64,000 nucleotides of DNA from Mortierella alpina (GCA_029449245.1 JANATF010000006.1:124001-188000), one strand, 5' to 3'. Shown: positions 41,723 to 54,281, numbered from the stretch's first letter. The notes: generated from the sequence alone by a model not told the origin. Program-made: numbers and translations.

Positions 41723-43339
41723 CTGAGGGACCTGCAGCAATTTGCCTTGGCCAGTATACATTATCTCGGCTCAGGATGACGAGTTCGTGATAATGTAGCC
41801 CCAGTTACTTCCATTGCATGCGCAGTTGCCCTGGGGCTGCTGCTCTCTCACTCTCTCCGCATACTCGAGGTACCCAAATATACTCGAGAGTGTATGAACA
41901 TCCTTGTAGCAGGTTGCTGTGGCAGATGAAAAAAAAAGTGAGAGCGGGATGTAAAAATAACCTACAGGCCTAGGAAACTCATATCGGTAGATTATACTCT
42001 ATTAAATCCCTTGTTCCTAGCTTGCTGACTTGGTTGGGAGCTGGCCTGGCTGGACACCTGTCTGGTATCTATCCGTGTTGTTCCTGCTCGAGTATGCGTG
42101 TCAAGAAACTGTTGTTTTCTGATCCTGATGACGAGCCCAGACTTATAGTGTCACTGTTTACGGCTGTGGAATAGACAAGACTGTCGTTGGTATGAGATTG
42201 AGGAGCTGAATTAAATGGGAATGGTGGGTAGAGGAGATGGGGGATGTGGATGGATGTGAATGATGAGGACATGTTGATCACGCTGACCCACAGAAAATAG
42301 GGGTCAAGGAGCTTCTTGGGACTGTTCGTCAGTGGGTGCGCTATATGGCTATTGGAGTGGTGCTGTACAGAACACCACTGTACGACATACTCACCCAGGT
42401 GTAAAAGCACAAGACGGACAGAAAAGACGAGCCCAGGACATCCATGGAGAGCTCGAGTCATACTCCTCTTTTGGGACGAGCACGAAAGAGGAGGGAGAAC
42501 GAGAGTGAGAGCGAGAGCAAGAACAAGAGAGACGAGGGCCAGGGGCACGGCGAGTTATGTGTGTGTGAGTGTGGTGTCTCGCTCGCATTCTTTCACCCAT
42601 TCCTTCCTGTCCTTTTCTCTCTCTCTCTGGCTCTCTCTTCTCTCTCTTTCGTTCTCTCGTTCTCTATTGCAATTGAAAATGAGATGTATGAAGAAAGTAC
42701 TGTTCATGTACCCTGGAGCAAGACGAAAGGAATAAAAAAACGGCCATCACATAAGCGTATTGAGTCTGATTGAGTCGCAACTGCAAAGTTGTTTTCTGAA
42801 TCAAAACGGCTTTCTGACGGCACAGTGACTGCCGTTGCATTGCCCTCGCTGTTCTCTTAAGAAGGGATGGCTCGCTCCGTCCTTGATCCGATCTCTCCTC
42901 CTCATTGCTCATCTCCACCCTGATCACCTCTCCCCTGCTCCCTCTCGCTCTTCCCACCGGAGCTCCACCCACACCTTCTGTCGTCCCGACGCACAGCTAG
43001 CTCCCCTTGGTGCCTGTCCGTCTGCTGAGCCGTGTCCTACCGTTGCAGGATTGTCTGCCAAATACAAACAAACACCCGTCCACGCACCGTCGTCCTTGTT
43101 CACTCCCGCTCTGTACTCGAAGCACAAAAGAAACAAAGTTCAACAGTATTTTCGATCTCCTCCCGTTTTTCTTTCTTTCTTTCTCTCTTTCTCTCCTTCA
43201 CTTTTCCTCACTACCCTGATCTCCTTCAATCGCTTGCTCGTCTCGCTTCCTCATTGCCACCATCGGCTGTCTGCATCGCTGCTTGCATCGTTCAAAAGAC
43301 TTTTCTAAGAAAAAAAAAAGCCAATCACCTCGCGCGAGC
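41723..43339. promoter_or_regulatory. Intergene upstream of MOB1 and of the Zn2Cys6 gene
   Basis: About 1.6 kb. It includes a possible small minus-strand gene (listed separately), a CT-rich block at 42620-42665, and a TTTC-rich leader at 43168-43205 just before the Zn2Cys6 ATG. Confidence 0.5.
42069..42445 (-). CDS. Possible small spliced membrane-protein gene, unrecognised
   Basis: A minus-strand open frame of up to 159 codons (42548-42069) follows a strongly pyrimidine-rich sense leader (about 42480-42545), as real genes here do. An ATG at 42445 opens MDVLGSSFLSVLCFYTW, ended by a perfect GTGAGT donor at 42394. Farther down KLLDPYFLW can be a 27-nt exon (42314-42288), and an exon starting near 42209 is coding-like (NSDTISLGSSSGSENNSF) but in a different phase. 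I cannot close one consistent model and do not recognise the product. It may be a small transmembrane protein or noise. Confidence 0.25.
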
Positions 43340-45866
43340 ATGACCACAATGTCCCAGCAGTTGTCCCCTGTCAAGCAGGAACCCCATGTCAAGCAAGAGC
43401 ACCTGAGTCAGATGCCGTCCGTCTCGCAGCCGTACCATCCTCAGCCTCCCTTTTACCAGCACCAGGCGCCTGCGTACTCGTCCAACCATCAGTATGGCCA
43501 GCAGCAGCATAACCAGCCGTCCTATGCTGGCCTCCAGCATCCCGCCTCGTCGTCCTCCTCGGCTGCTTCCATGGGCTCCTTTTCTGGACTCCCTCCCACA
43601 GGCAACTACAACCTCTCAAGACATCTCTTGGCCATGAATATGCAGCATGGCCAGTCGGTCTCATCCGCCTCAAACAGTGTTGCGAACGGAGGTAACAGCG
43701 CCGGCGGAAGTGGTGCAGCCACTCCAGTGATCGCCAATGCTCATGCCAACGCAAACGGTCTTTCGAGTGCCCCCTCGTCGCCTACGCTGAACAACCTTCA
43801 GTACCATCCCAGTGCTGGCAACTCGCACTTTAATAGCAATGTGAACAGCACCAGCAACAGCGGAAGCAGTACCCCCTATGTTCAGCACCCATCCTATGCG
43901 CAGTCCTACCAAAACCAACCGTCGCACCCGTACCACCCATCCAACTACAGCTCCTCGCCGCCATACGGCTCTCACCCACAACAGACAGGTCAGCAACAGC
44001 ATCACGGCAATGGCAGTGGCAATGGAAGTAGCCAGCTAAGCTCAACGGCACCTTCGCCAATGCGCCAGCATCAACCACAGTATGCGCCTCTGGTTCCCCC
44101 ACTCTCCGATTCGCAGTATGCACAATACCACCAGCTTCTCGGGTCGTCTGCATTCAGCTCTGCTCAGTCGACGCCCTACCACTCGAACCATTCGACACCC
44201 TATAGCTCCATGCCTGGGTCCCCGACTCTGGAGTACCAGCAAATGCACAACGGCGGCAACGAGTCTTCACTGATACAAAAGCCTAAGCGTCGTCAGGTCA
44301 AGAATGCATGTGGTAGGTCTTTCTTTTGTTTCTCTTTTTGTATTCGGGCGCATTGATCGCCTTCTTTTCCTTCGTTCTTTTCGCTTCCTTTTGTGTGCGT
44401 GAGCGTTTGAGAAGAATACTTGTGTCGTATAGTGACAGGTACCCGGCCAAGGAGCGAGGGGAGGTGGAAGGCGAGGGGTCAGTGGGTGTAAAATATGTGT
44501 GGTTTCTCTTTGTTCTTCCCTGCTTCCCCCTGTATCTTCAACGGTGTACGATCGGTTTGCCCTAAACAAACAAGCGATGGCAACGTGGATGTGGGTCTAT
44601 GACGATTTGTTGACTGAGTTTTTTTGTTTACACTCCTGGGAAAAATTTGATATGGGCAACAAAGTTCTCAATTTCTATTCAATCGAGTGTCCTATATTTA
44701 TCGGCAGCTCTTTGCAGCTCGACCTGCTTTCTTTTGGTCTGACGGATGAGAATCACCTCATCTGTATTCTATTATATATACCCTGCCCCCTTTTATTATC
44801 TGATGAAGAGCAATTGAAACACAGACGGCAAGGAAAAAAACGGCCAGGGCAAAGAGCTTGGGACGGGGCCTTCAACGGATCGACAAGCGTTTGCACAAGT
44901 ACCTGGGGAGAGTAGGCGACTAAACCCCTTTACCATGGCTCTTGTCCCCATTGCTCGTGTTTCTGACGCCGAGAAAAGAATGATAAAAAAAACCCAATTG
45001 AAAAGAGGGGGTCAACGAGAGCGTTCTCTCCCTTGCAGCCCGTATTGTTCTCGTTGCTCTTCATCACATGTCAGCTTCAAGGCTTGCCACTGGATCCTCG
45101 CGGGTGATGATCCCTTCCTTTCATGATGAGCTGTTATTTCCACTGGGTAGCCAACCAACAATACACACCGCTCCTCATGAGGGAATAGTGAAGGGGGGAA
45201 TGGCGAGATCACCTTCGCTCCTGTGTTCCACGCTCGTCATCTGTACTAGTTATGGGCTACTTGTTCGTCATTTGAAGCTCTCTTTTGCTAATCATCCTCC
45301 TGATTGATTTAATAGTCAACTGTCAGAAAGCCTGCAAGAAGTGTGACGAAGGACGGCCCTGTACCCGATGCATAAAGTACGGACTTACAGACACCTGCGT
45401 GGACTCAACCCGCAAGGTGCGCAAAAAGGGCGTCAAGCGCGGCCCCTACAAGCGCAGAATCCCAGCACCTCATATGGCATCGACATCAGCAACAGCATCA
45501 ACAGTGTCAACACCAACTATGAGGAATGCGGTGCCGCCTGGTGTTTCAGGATACATGTCTGAGCCCGTCACGGCTCTGAGCAGCCCGACGCAGTCGCATA
45601 TGCTACCCTTCACCAGCTCGGCGACCAGCTCCGCAACAATGGGACATCTCTCGGCACCCTTAGACTTTGGATATGATACCAGCGGAGGGCAAGGCGGTTA
45701 TGCATACCGGATGGAGTCGGGCTACGCACCCTCGTATCCCACTAGCTACTCGGGATCCAGCCTCTATGCGCCTCCGTACATGAGCAATGGCACAGGGAAC
45801 GGAAGCAACGGCAACAGCAGCAGTAACAGCGGAGCCAACAGTAGCGGTGCCGCGAACATGCCGTAA
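43340..45866 (+). CDS. Zn(II)2Cys6 fungal transcription factor, 507 aa, two exons
   Basis: A binuclear zinc cluster DNA-binding protein. Exons: 43340-44312 and 45316-45866. The cluster is C324-x2-C327-x6-C334-x5-C340-x2-C343-x8-C352 (KNACVNCQKACKKC, RPCTRCIKYGLTDTC), followed by a very basic AT-hook-like stretch (KKGVKRGPYKRR). The N-terminal 310 residues are Q/S/P/H/Y-rich and disordered, plausible activation sequence, beginning MTTMSQQLSPVKQEP. No fungal-specific middle homology region is seen. The intron is 1003 nt, by far the longest in the window, and falls in codon 325, so the first cysteine is separated from the other five. Retention would stop after about a dozen extra residues and remove the DNA-binding domain. 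The target genes are unknown. Confidence 0.88.
44313..45315 (+). other. 1003-nt intron inside the zinc cluster codons
   Basis: Donor GTAGGT and acceptor TTGATTTAATAG frame it. It holds an open frame (to 44915) of no recognisable product and several stop codons in the coding frame shortly after the donor. No nested gene or mobile element is evident. Confidence 0.65.
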
Positions 45867-47322
45867 GCGAGCCGTCGATCCATTTGATTTCCCACCGTTG
45901 TTCTTCAGCATTACATAGCATTAGTCGTTTTTTCATGTTTTCGTTTCCTTTCTGTCTTTTCTGTCCTTTCTTGTCCATTTGCATTGACGCATTATTACAA
46001 CCTACCCAATACACAAGCTATTGCACTTAATTTTTTCTTTTGGTGTTATTACTTTTTTTTTGCATGAACGCCGAGATATATGGGACCCATGTTGGTCAGG
46101 GGAATATGCTCAATACCCGGTTTTCTGTCTTACAATGCACTTTTTTTATGTCTGTGTGTGTGTGTGTGAGTTTGTTGTTTTGGATCGCGCATTCGCTCCT
46201 ACATCGTCCATGCATCGCAATGGACCATACATAAGCATTGAACGCCCTGGAACATCCAGTCTCCGCTCATAATAAGAAGAATAGGGAGAGGGTGAGCTGT
46301 GCCTTCGTTCGTGTCGACTGATTTTAATACCTGATATCTGGATCGTTTGCGAGACCAGCAAATGGGCGGGACCTGGGATCTGACACCTTTGATGCAGAGA
46401 GCAAAAATAGAGGCCGTTCGATACCATAGCGGGCTAGTCGGATCGCCCGCTGTGAGACTCTTCGCCATTCTCCATGGAAAGAGCCATGCAAGCAAGGCAA
46501 GGCAAGTGGAGGCACTTTGCGTCAGAGTGTGTACATGCACTCTGTGGATCGAGGAGAAGAGAAAAAAAGCTTAGCTATGTATGTACCATACCAGACAAGG
46601 GAGAACGCGTCTTATGTCGCCGCTTCAACCGTCCATCAATGATCGACGGTTGATCGGCGGGTTTTTGCTTTGTGATGTGTAAACCAGCAGCGGTGCGCAG
46701 AGTAGAGTTCAGAGGTTGATTCAGGCAAACGAGAGAACAACAAAACAGTTGAGCCGCCTCGGTTCGTTGTCCATTTCAGGCACCAAAGAAAGGCACCAAA
46801 GAAATCTGAAAAAAAACTACTTGTCGTTGCCCTAATGCGTTGACCAACACCATGTCCTCATACAAAAAAAAATAAACCCCCAAAGAAGAAACTCTAGATG
46901 CGCGAGGTCTTGGACAAGGTTCTTCTTCTCTTGCGGATGACAACCGGTACCTCCATCGAATCCATCCAAAGAACTCTAAAAGCAGCTTAGGAACGTCAAG
47001 GATGAGTGACAAGCCCAGAAAATGATATAATGATTGGCAAATGCCTCATGCGCTGGTCTCCTTCGTGATGATTGCGAGGCTGCATCGTAGAGTGGGCATG
47101 CAAAGCACAGCTTAGAGTGAGCATATGCCAGTGGATCGACGTGAAGAAGAATGTTCAGAATACCAATCAAAAGAAAAGGGGGACGTGCTAGGACGCGGGT
47201 AGCGAAAGACGCCACATACACACGGTTCAGCAATCAGATACCTTATGAAGCGGATTGGTGCAATGCTTTTCTCAAACTCTCTGTACATCCCATTCTCCCA
47301 GCACTGACAACATCGGACAACC
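45867..47322. other. Intergene between the Zn2Cys6 gene and the oxidoreductase gene
   Basis: About 1.45 kb. T-rich sequence and a (TG)n array at 46150-46168 follow the stop codon. The right part, to 47322, has a mild CT-rich leader (ACTCTCTGTACATCCCATTC). Only short random open frames; nothing recognised. Confidence 0.55.
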
Positions 47323-48980
47323 ATGACGAAGACATTCGACCTGACCATCTTTGGAGCAACGGGCTTTACGGGTAAATTCATCCTCACCGAGGTCCTGAAG
47401 ACAGCTCCGGCCGCGTTCCCTGGCCAGAAACTCCACATCGCGGTCGCTGGTCGATCGCGCGAGAGACTCCAGAAACTGGTCGCTTCCTTACCTTCAGACA
47501 CCGAGATCCATCCAGAGATCATCGTGGCTGATGTGAAGGACGAGGCGAGCATGAGGGCCATGTGTCGCGCTTCCAAAACACTCATTGCTGCAGGTACGTA
47601 CCTGGTTTGTCACTTTACATTGTGTCTGGGTCCTTTTCGAGGGAATTAAACCAGTCTGCCTCGTTTCTGCCCATTCTTCGCCTGTCGTCCCTTCTCTGGT
47701 CGAAATGGCACGCACTTTGTTTTCCAGCGGGTCCATACCGCTTCTTGGGCGAGGCTGTCGTCAAAGCCTGTGTGCAGGAACAGTGCCATTATGTCGACAT
47801 TACAGGCGAGCCAGAGTTTTTTGAAGGCATGGCGCTCAAGTACCATGCCAAGGCAAAGGAGGCTCAGGTCTCTATCGTCCATGTCTGTGGGTTCGATTCC
47901 ATCCCTGCCGACTTGGGCGTCCTCTACACTAAGCAGCAACTTGAGAAGGTGCACAATGCACTTCCGTCGTCCATCGAGATGTTCTTCAAATTGCACGTCG
48001 CCGGAAACGCGGGATTTGCGGGTCACTATGCAACATTCGAGTCCGTAAGTGACAGAGTCAAGGCCTTGGGAGGATTCACAACTCGCGTGAAGTTTATTTT
48101 TTGACACCATCTCCACCATTTCGAAACTATATCGCGCTTGCGTAGGCTGTTCATGGATTCGGGAGTGCAGGATTGCTTCGTCAGTTGCGCCGTACTGCCA
48201 ACAGACCACAGATCCCCAAGATTGGACCGAACCTGGCAGTGAACCCCAAGCCCCACTGGGTCCACAAGGTCGCGGCTTACACGGTTCCGTTCTTTTTTGC
48301 AGATCCGTCCGTCATTCGACTGTCCCAGCAACTGGTTCTCCAAGACAAGGATTTGGTGTCGGCTTACTCACCCCCCGTCCAGTTCTCGGCTTATATCTGC
48401 ATCCCGACGTTCAAGGCATTGGCAGTGACGATTTTCGCGTCGACTGTATTTGGATTGCTGGCCAAGTATGAGTATGGTCGCAAGTTCTTGTTAAAGCACC
48501 CGCGACTCTTTACGATGGGCACGTTCAGCCATGAGGGGCCGAGCGATCAGCAGTTGGCAGAGACCTCGTTCTCGGAGACGTTCTTTGCGCAGGGGTTCTC
48601 GAAGGAGTTGAGAGATAAGCACCCCAATGTGGAGGATCTTCGCCAGATCAAGCCTGATGTGTCCATTGTCACCAGTGTCAGCGGTCCTGAGCCAGGTATG
48701 GAAAGGAAAAATATTGTGTCTTGACATTGTGTACCGAACTTTTGTACACGTACGAGAAGACATGAGGGCTAACGGTTGTATGGTTTTTTTTCTTGGATCC
48801 ATAGGCTACGTGGCGACGCCCAAGTTGGTGGTGCAGGCATGTTACACCCTGTTGCTTCAGAAGGATCTCATTCCCAATGGTGTCTTGACTCCTGCAGTGG
48901 CGTTTGGCAAGACTGCGCTTATTGAGCGCCTGCAGCAGCAAGGGATCGTCTTTTCGACTGTGCAGGAAGCGACCAAGTAA
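47323..48980 (+). CDS. Saccharopine dehydrogenase-like oxidoreductase (SCCPDH family), 437 aa, four exons
   Basis: Exons: 47323-47593, 47728-48044, 48146-48695, 48805-48980, phases consistent. The N-terminal Rossmann fold shows FGATGFTG (G11-G17), then AVAGRSRERL and VADVKDEASM. GPYRFLGEAVVKAC, YVDITGEPEFF and VCGFDSIPADLG are blocks of the SCCPDH group rather than of true lysine-pathway saccharopine dehydrogenases. A hydrophobic stretch (FKALAVTIFASTVFGLL) in the C-terminal half suits membrane or lipid-droplet attachment, as reported for animal SCCPDH. The end PNGVLTPAVAFG is typical. The substrate of this group is not known; a role in lysine metabolism is unlikely. Family identity is strong. 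Confidence 0.92.
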
Positions 48981-50453
48981 AGGAAGGATTGGATTTTGGA
49001 CTTTTTCTTGAAGAGCTATCTTACAATACGCAGGAAGTATAAAACTGTGAATGTGAAAAAGCAAACTTTTCGCGTGTTGTTGGTTTCACTCGGGTCGATG
49101 CGTCAGGAACCAAAAAAAAAAAATCCTTGGAGTGTTCCTCTTTCCTCGCCTCGCGATACGACCTTATGCTTGCGCATATCCCCCCCTGCCGCCTTTACCC
49201 CCGACCTCGATCAAAGTTATGACTTGATTCGATGCACGTCAGCGTCTCTGCCACCATTCTGAGGGGTGATGCAAGACTCATCATGTGCGTTTTTAGACTG
49301 AACGAGAGAGGGAGGGAGATGAATGAACGAGGTAGAAAGATAGGGCGAGGAATCTGAGAGAGAGAAGGATTGGCGGGTAAATGAGGTGTTGGATGTGAGC
49401 ATGCACCGCCTGTGCAACGCTTCATAACAAAGGATCCGAGGGTGCATGGACAGCGCAGGACGCACGAAGCACGGACACACTCCTCATGATTATCAGTCAG
49501 CAGCAGAGAGATCGTTGAAGCGGTGCCCCAAGTGCCAGGGTGCAAACAAGAGTGGAGATCGAGAGGGTGCTGAGCAGATGACACAAAGATAAGGCGGTGC
49601 ATCTGCAACCAAATCGTGTCGGGTTGCTCTTGCTTACGACACAAGAAGGGGGCGGGCTGTGCAGCGTGATGCAGCGAGATGGAGGGGGAAAGAACGAGCT
49701 GGGCTGAAGATGGGCCACGAGGGCAAGACGGATGTTCCCCGCGGGAAGAGTGATGGCATGCGCCGCACCCATCCCGTGTCGCCAGAGTGTGCGGCTCATC
49801 GGTTCTGTTGTTGTTTCTATTTCACTCTCACTCCCCACGGGTGCCGGTCGCTGTGTTCTCTCCTTTCCTCTCTCTACTCGACTCCTCGTCGCGCGCCTTG
49901 CCCCCTGCACGCCCTGTCCTCTGCATCCCTGCCCGCAAAGAAAGAGAGCTCCACTGACCACGACAACGAGAACGAGGCCTCAGGAAAGACCTGCCCCTGT
50001 CCTCAGCACCCCTTTTTTTCGTCTTTTTCCAGAGTAAGTGCCTGCGCTGCATGTAGCATATGGGCATACGAGCATACGATCGATACGAAAAAAAGAGGGT
50101 CTCTGTGGCTGTCGCGGCCCATTTCTTTTTCCTTTTTTTTCTGCCATCAGCACATCCAACTAAGCTGCATCCATCCTCCTTTCCTTCCTGCCCACGCAAC
50201 CCGTTCTCGCCTTTGCTTCCCGTCTGCCCAACACCGCCACCCTCATTGCCTCTTCGCCCTCTCTCCTTGTGCTCTTGGGCTGTTGTGGAACGGTTTTTTT
50301 TCTCTCCTGTTGTTAACTCTGCGCCCGCGGCATATCACTCTCCCGCCTACCCGACCAGGCTTCCTGCGTGACCCTCGACCACCAAGACACCCATCAGGAG
50401 TAGAAGTCTGCTGCTCATTCTCCAAAGGAATACATCAACAAGACACGACAAGG
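48981..50453. promoter_or_regulatory. Intergene and long leader of the RhoGAP gene
   Basis: About 1.5 kb. From about 49800 onward the plus strand becomes pyrimidine-rich, and the frame is open upstream of the chosen ATG, but the residues are low-complexity. Possible 5'-UTR introns exist (for example a GTAAGT donor at 50034). No separate gene is seen. Confidence 0.5.
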
Positions 50454-53400
50454 ATGGCGGCCCCCGTTCCTGTCAACAGGTTCTCGGAGACAAAGTTTTC
50501 CGAGTCTTTCTGGTCGAACTCTCGTGGCGACTATGTCACTGGCGCGAACGTGCTGCATGCAAAGATCGATCAGGGAGCTGTAGAAGACCAGGAGATTCTG
50601 ACCTACCTCCGGGAGCGGATCGAGGTCGAGCAGCGTTATGGCAATGCTCTGATTGAGATGGGTAACCGTAGACTCAAGGTATGGATGCCGGCTCTCTTTC
50701 CGCCCCTCCGTCACCATTGTCTGTAAAGCATAGAAGCGTTCTTGTATAACTGACTATCTAAACCTTTCTGAATGGCATTCATGCAAATAGCTCGACGGAT
50801 TCCTGAGAGACGACGGCGCATCATTGCGCAAGACATTCGAAACTATCAAGGCCGAGAGCATTGAGCTAGGAAATGGCCATCTGACGCTTGCCTCCAACCT
50901 CAAGGAACTCGTCCTCCAACCCTTGGTCAAGTTCAGCGGTCATGCCCGCCAGACAACCCACCAGAGTCGAGAGGAGCTCGAGAACCGACTCAAGCTATTC
51001 GACAGGCATTTACTGGAGCTTGACCGATCCCATGCCACTTATGTGTCCAAGTGCAACGCTGCAGACCAAGCGGACCTTGAGGCCAACAAGATTGCACAAG
51101 AAGAGGCTGCTGCGAGAAGTGGCGGTGCAGGACCCGACGGCGCTGTAACAGACGGCACGCAACTGGAACGACGACACGAGTTTGCATCCCAGAGATTTAC
51201 TATTCAGGAGCTTAACAAGTTCTTGAGCCGCATGCGGGTCGAGGTTCCCTCCCAGGATGTGAAGGTGCCCATTATGGGCGTGTATAATCACTGCTGCGCT
51301 GGATCCGCTATTGCACACTGGATCCAACAAAACACAAAAGCCCGCACCATTGAGGAGGCAGAGCACATTGGCCAGTCGCTTGCTGACGAAGGGTTCCTTC
51401 GCTTGATCGGTCAGCGCGGCAACAAGTTCATCGCAAGCCCTGCCAACTTTTACCAGTGGCGCGACCAGATGTTTGAATTGCTTGACGAGGACGATCAGTT
51501 GAAGGAGGAGGAGCAGACCCTGGTCAAGAAAGCGAAGCAGGAAGCCGAAAAGGCCGATGCCGCATACCTTGCAGCCGTAAAGAAGGCCGACCTGACTCGT
51601 CTGCAGCTCGAAGTTGGACTGGTAAGACCCAGAACGACGACATGCACTCACCGCCTGCTGCTCTATACTCTACTATCCAGTGCAGATAGGCTTCTGACGA
51701 CTCGCCCCCCTAATTCGTTTCATTCTTGAATCGCATGGACTAGTTTGCGCACATGGACCTTTTGCAGCGATTTGAATATGATCGTATCAACACCTTCAAG
51801 AATGGTACGATGCATTGCTTCTTCATCCTTGTACTTTTCTTGATCATGTATACTACGGTGGCTATGAAAAAGTGAAATTGATGACAATCCCCGAAACCTT
51901 TTTTTTTTCTTACTTTTAGCGTTCTTGAACTTTGCGGCCATATTCTCCAACATCATCAGCATCACACAGTCCGTCGCGGACCATTTGTTGATCTTCCAGG
52001 AGGCATTGAGGCCTACCAATGATGTTCAGTATGTGATCGAGCAATACCGAACAGGTGCTTTTGTGCCCATGCCGACACTTTACAACAACTTTTATCATGG
52101 ATCAGGTTTGGGTACGCTTATGCAACTGGCTGGAAAGAGAATATGAAAAAAAAAATTGAGGAGTACAGCTTGATAACTGTTATATTTGTACTTCCACCCT
52201 GCTTGCAGATCAAGTCTTTGGAGTCAACGTCGACAAGCACTGCAACTTTACACGCAAGAAAGTGCCCCAGATTGTGATGAAGTGTCTGACAAGGATCAAG
52301 AAGAGCTCTGCCGCGCTGACGAACGAACGTATGTGTCTCGCTTGGTATTTTCAATCTCTCCACCCTTCACGTATTCATGCATCAGAAAGTTGCCTTTGTG
52401 ATTTGCTAACGTCAAAGGGAACATCTCGACATGGCATATTAGAGAAATTGGCCTGCTGGACTGCTGATGTACCGCTTGCGGACATTCATATCCTCCGTAA
52501 CAAGATCAATCATGGTGAGGGTCTTGACCGAACATCTAACAGAAGAAGAGGAATCTCATGTTTTCGTTGCTTCAAACCATCTGATGTGTGTGTACTCTCT
52601 CACTTTTGGCAAAACTACTTTTAGGAGGCAAGATTACCCAGAAGTTACTGCGCTTGTTTGATGTGGCGACTGTCGTGGGTGTGCTGCGCCTCTACTTTTT
52701 GGAACTTCCTGGATCGCTCGTGAATGGCGAAGAGTACGAGACTGTGAAGATTATTTACTCAAGCGGTAAGAGAGCTTTGCATCATCACGACAAGGGTCTT
52801 GCACCGCATGCAGTATTGAGAGAAATACCCTCCATACGACCGCTAATGCCATTCTGCCATCACTCTTTCTTGCTCTAAAAAGTGTCGGACGATATCAACG
52901 ACAGCAAGAACGATGCGCGCATCTCGTCGATCCGCAATCTGCTTGCCCTCCTGTCCTCCGCTCGCTTCTATACCCTGTACGAGGTTGCCAAGCATGTCAG
53001 TGCGTAAGTACCCTTTTTGATCGCGTGAATGTTCATGCAGTTTTCGTTTGTTCCTTATGTGCGCGTTCCGTTGCGGCGACCATTGAGGACTATATTAATA
53101 TCGTCTTTTCATATTTAATGCTGGTTAGGCTGATCAAAGAAACATCTGCGGACGACAGCTTCACAAACTTTGTTGCACATCGATGGGGACCTGTTTTCTT
53201 GCGTCCTCTTGAGGAGACGGCTGTGACACTGCACGACAAACATCCTCAGCGGATGATGCGAGACATGCTCAAGATGACACTGCAGATCTTTGAACCTATC
53301 AAGATGAGCCGTGAGGAAGGTCAGCTCTCAAGATCCGTCACTACGCGTGCGCCAGCAACCCAACTAGGCCGTCGCAAGAACGGACCTCTTCACCCGAGAG

Positions 53401-54281
53401 GGGGCAAGGGCTTTGCCAACGGTCCATCTGCGCAAATGGTGAATGGACATGGCCCTACAGCGGAGGCTGGCGCTGTTCCCGCCATTGCTGTTGAGGGCGT
53501 AGTCGCGGTAGAGAATGGAGCAGCTCCCGATGCTGGATCGGGTGTCGGACGTGGATCCGGTCCTGCTGCTGCGGGAGGTAAACTCGCGGACAAATTACCC
53601 CAGAGACGCCTCGGACCATCGTCTGCTAGATTTAATCTGACAAGAGGTGTCAGTGCGCCCGAGGTGTTCAGCGAGGTTCCTTTGTTCAAGAAGAAGTTTG
53701 CCCTGAATGCTGCAAACGGAGCAGCAGGAGGCACTGGAGAGGAGGCTGGCGACGGTGCTCAAGCATCTGGAACTGGGCTCCTCAGCACCACTGGATTGAC
53801 GGTCGCGGCTGGAGGCGAGAAGAGCAGCCGGTCTCCATTGCGTCAAAGCATGATGTCCTCGTCAACGACTCCTGACGATATTGCTGAAGAGGAGGAAGAG
53901 GAGGACAAGGAGGACGCAGCCACTACGGAGGCTCCTGTCGCAGCCGAGACTGTTGATACGGAAGTCGCAGCCGCCGCCACTGAGAACGCGCCATCGATGG
54001 ATGTTGCACCTATCAAGGATGTGGAAGTGACAGTGACTGAGCCCAATGGCGATGCTTCAACAGAGGAGACCCTAGTTCAGGACGAGGCGACTGCGGACTG
54101 GAAGCCAGTGTCGACATTGGAGTTTGAGGCGTCTGGCGGGCGGAAGATTGAACGGAGGCGGAAGAACCGACAGAGCGGTCTTGTGAACAATAGCGGTGGA
54201 TCGGGATCCGAGGCATCTATGAACATTGATGGACTGTCGGCAGAAAGTGTCCTGCAGGCGTTGCAGGAGGAAAGCAAGTAA
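50454..54281 (+). CDS. RGD2-like F-BAR, DEP and RhoGAP domain protein, about 971 aa, nine exons
   Basis: Membrane-curvature sensing Rho GTPase regulator; yeast Rgd2 has the same domain order and acts on Cdc42/Rho5. Exons: 50454-50678, 50791-51621, 51744-51804, 51920-52111, 52209-52328, 52443-52514, 52625-52765, 52883-53003, 53129-54281. The F-BAR start (FSESFWSNSRGDYVTGANVL, EDQEILTYLRERIEVEQRYG) is clear. A DEP domain lies near residues 215-305 (GSAIAHWIQQ, DEGFLRLIGQRGNKF), inside the F-BAR helices, which resume with FAHMDLLQRFEYDRI. The RhoGAP part (about 438-615) has VPQIVMKCLTRI and VVGVLRLYFLELPGSL. I find no GIFRxSG arginine-finger motif in the expected place, where WTADVPLADIH is read. 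The last 330 residues are disordered and acidic. Exon 6 is only 72 nt. Confidence 0.88.

Noticed and set aside
44499-44915. 138-codon frame inside the Zn2Cys6 intron
   Set aside because: No recognisable domain or leader, and good flanking splice sites show that the region is intronic.
47888-47900. GGGTTCGATTCC resembling a tRNA B box
   Set aside because: It encodes CGFDSIP of the oxidoreductase; no paired stems upstream or downstream.
49659-50453. In-frame extension upstream of the RhoGAP start
   Set aside because: The frame is open but residues are low-complexity and unlike F-BAR N-termini; the ATG at 50454 starts just before the conserved FSESFW block.
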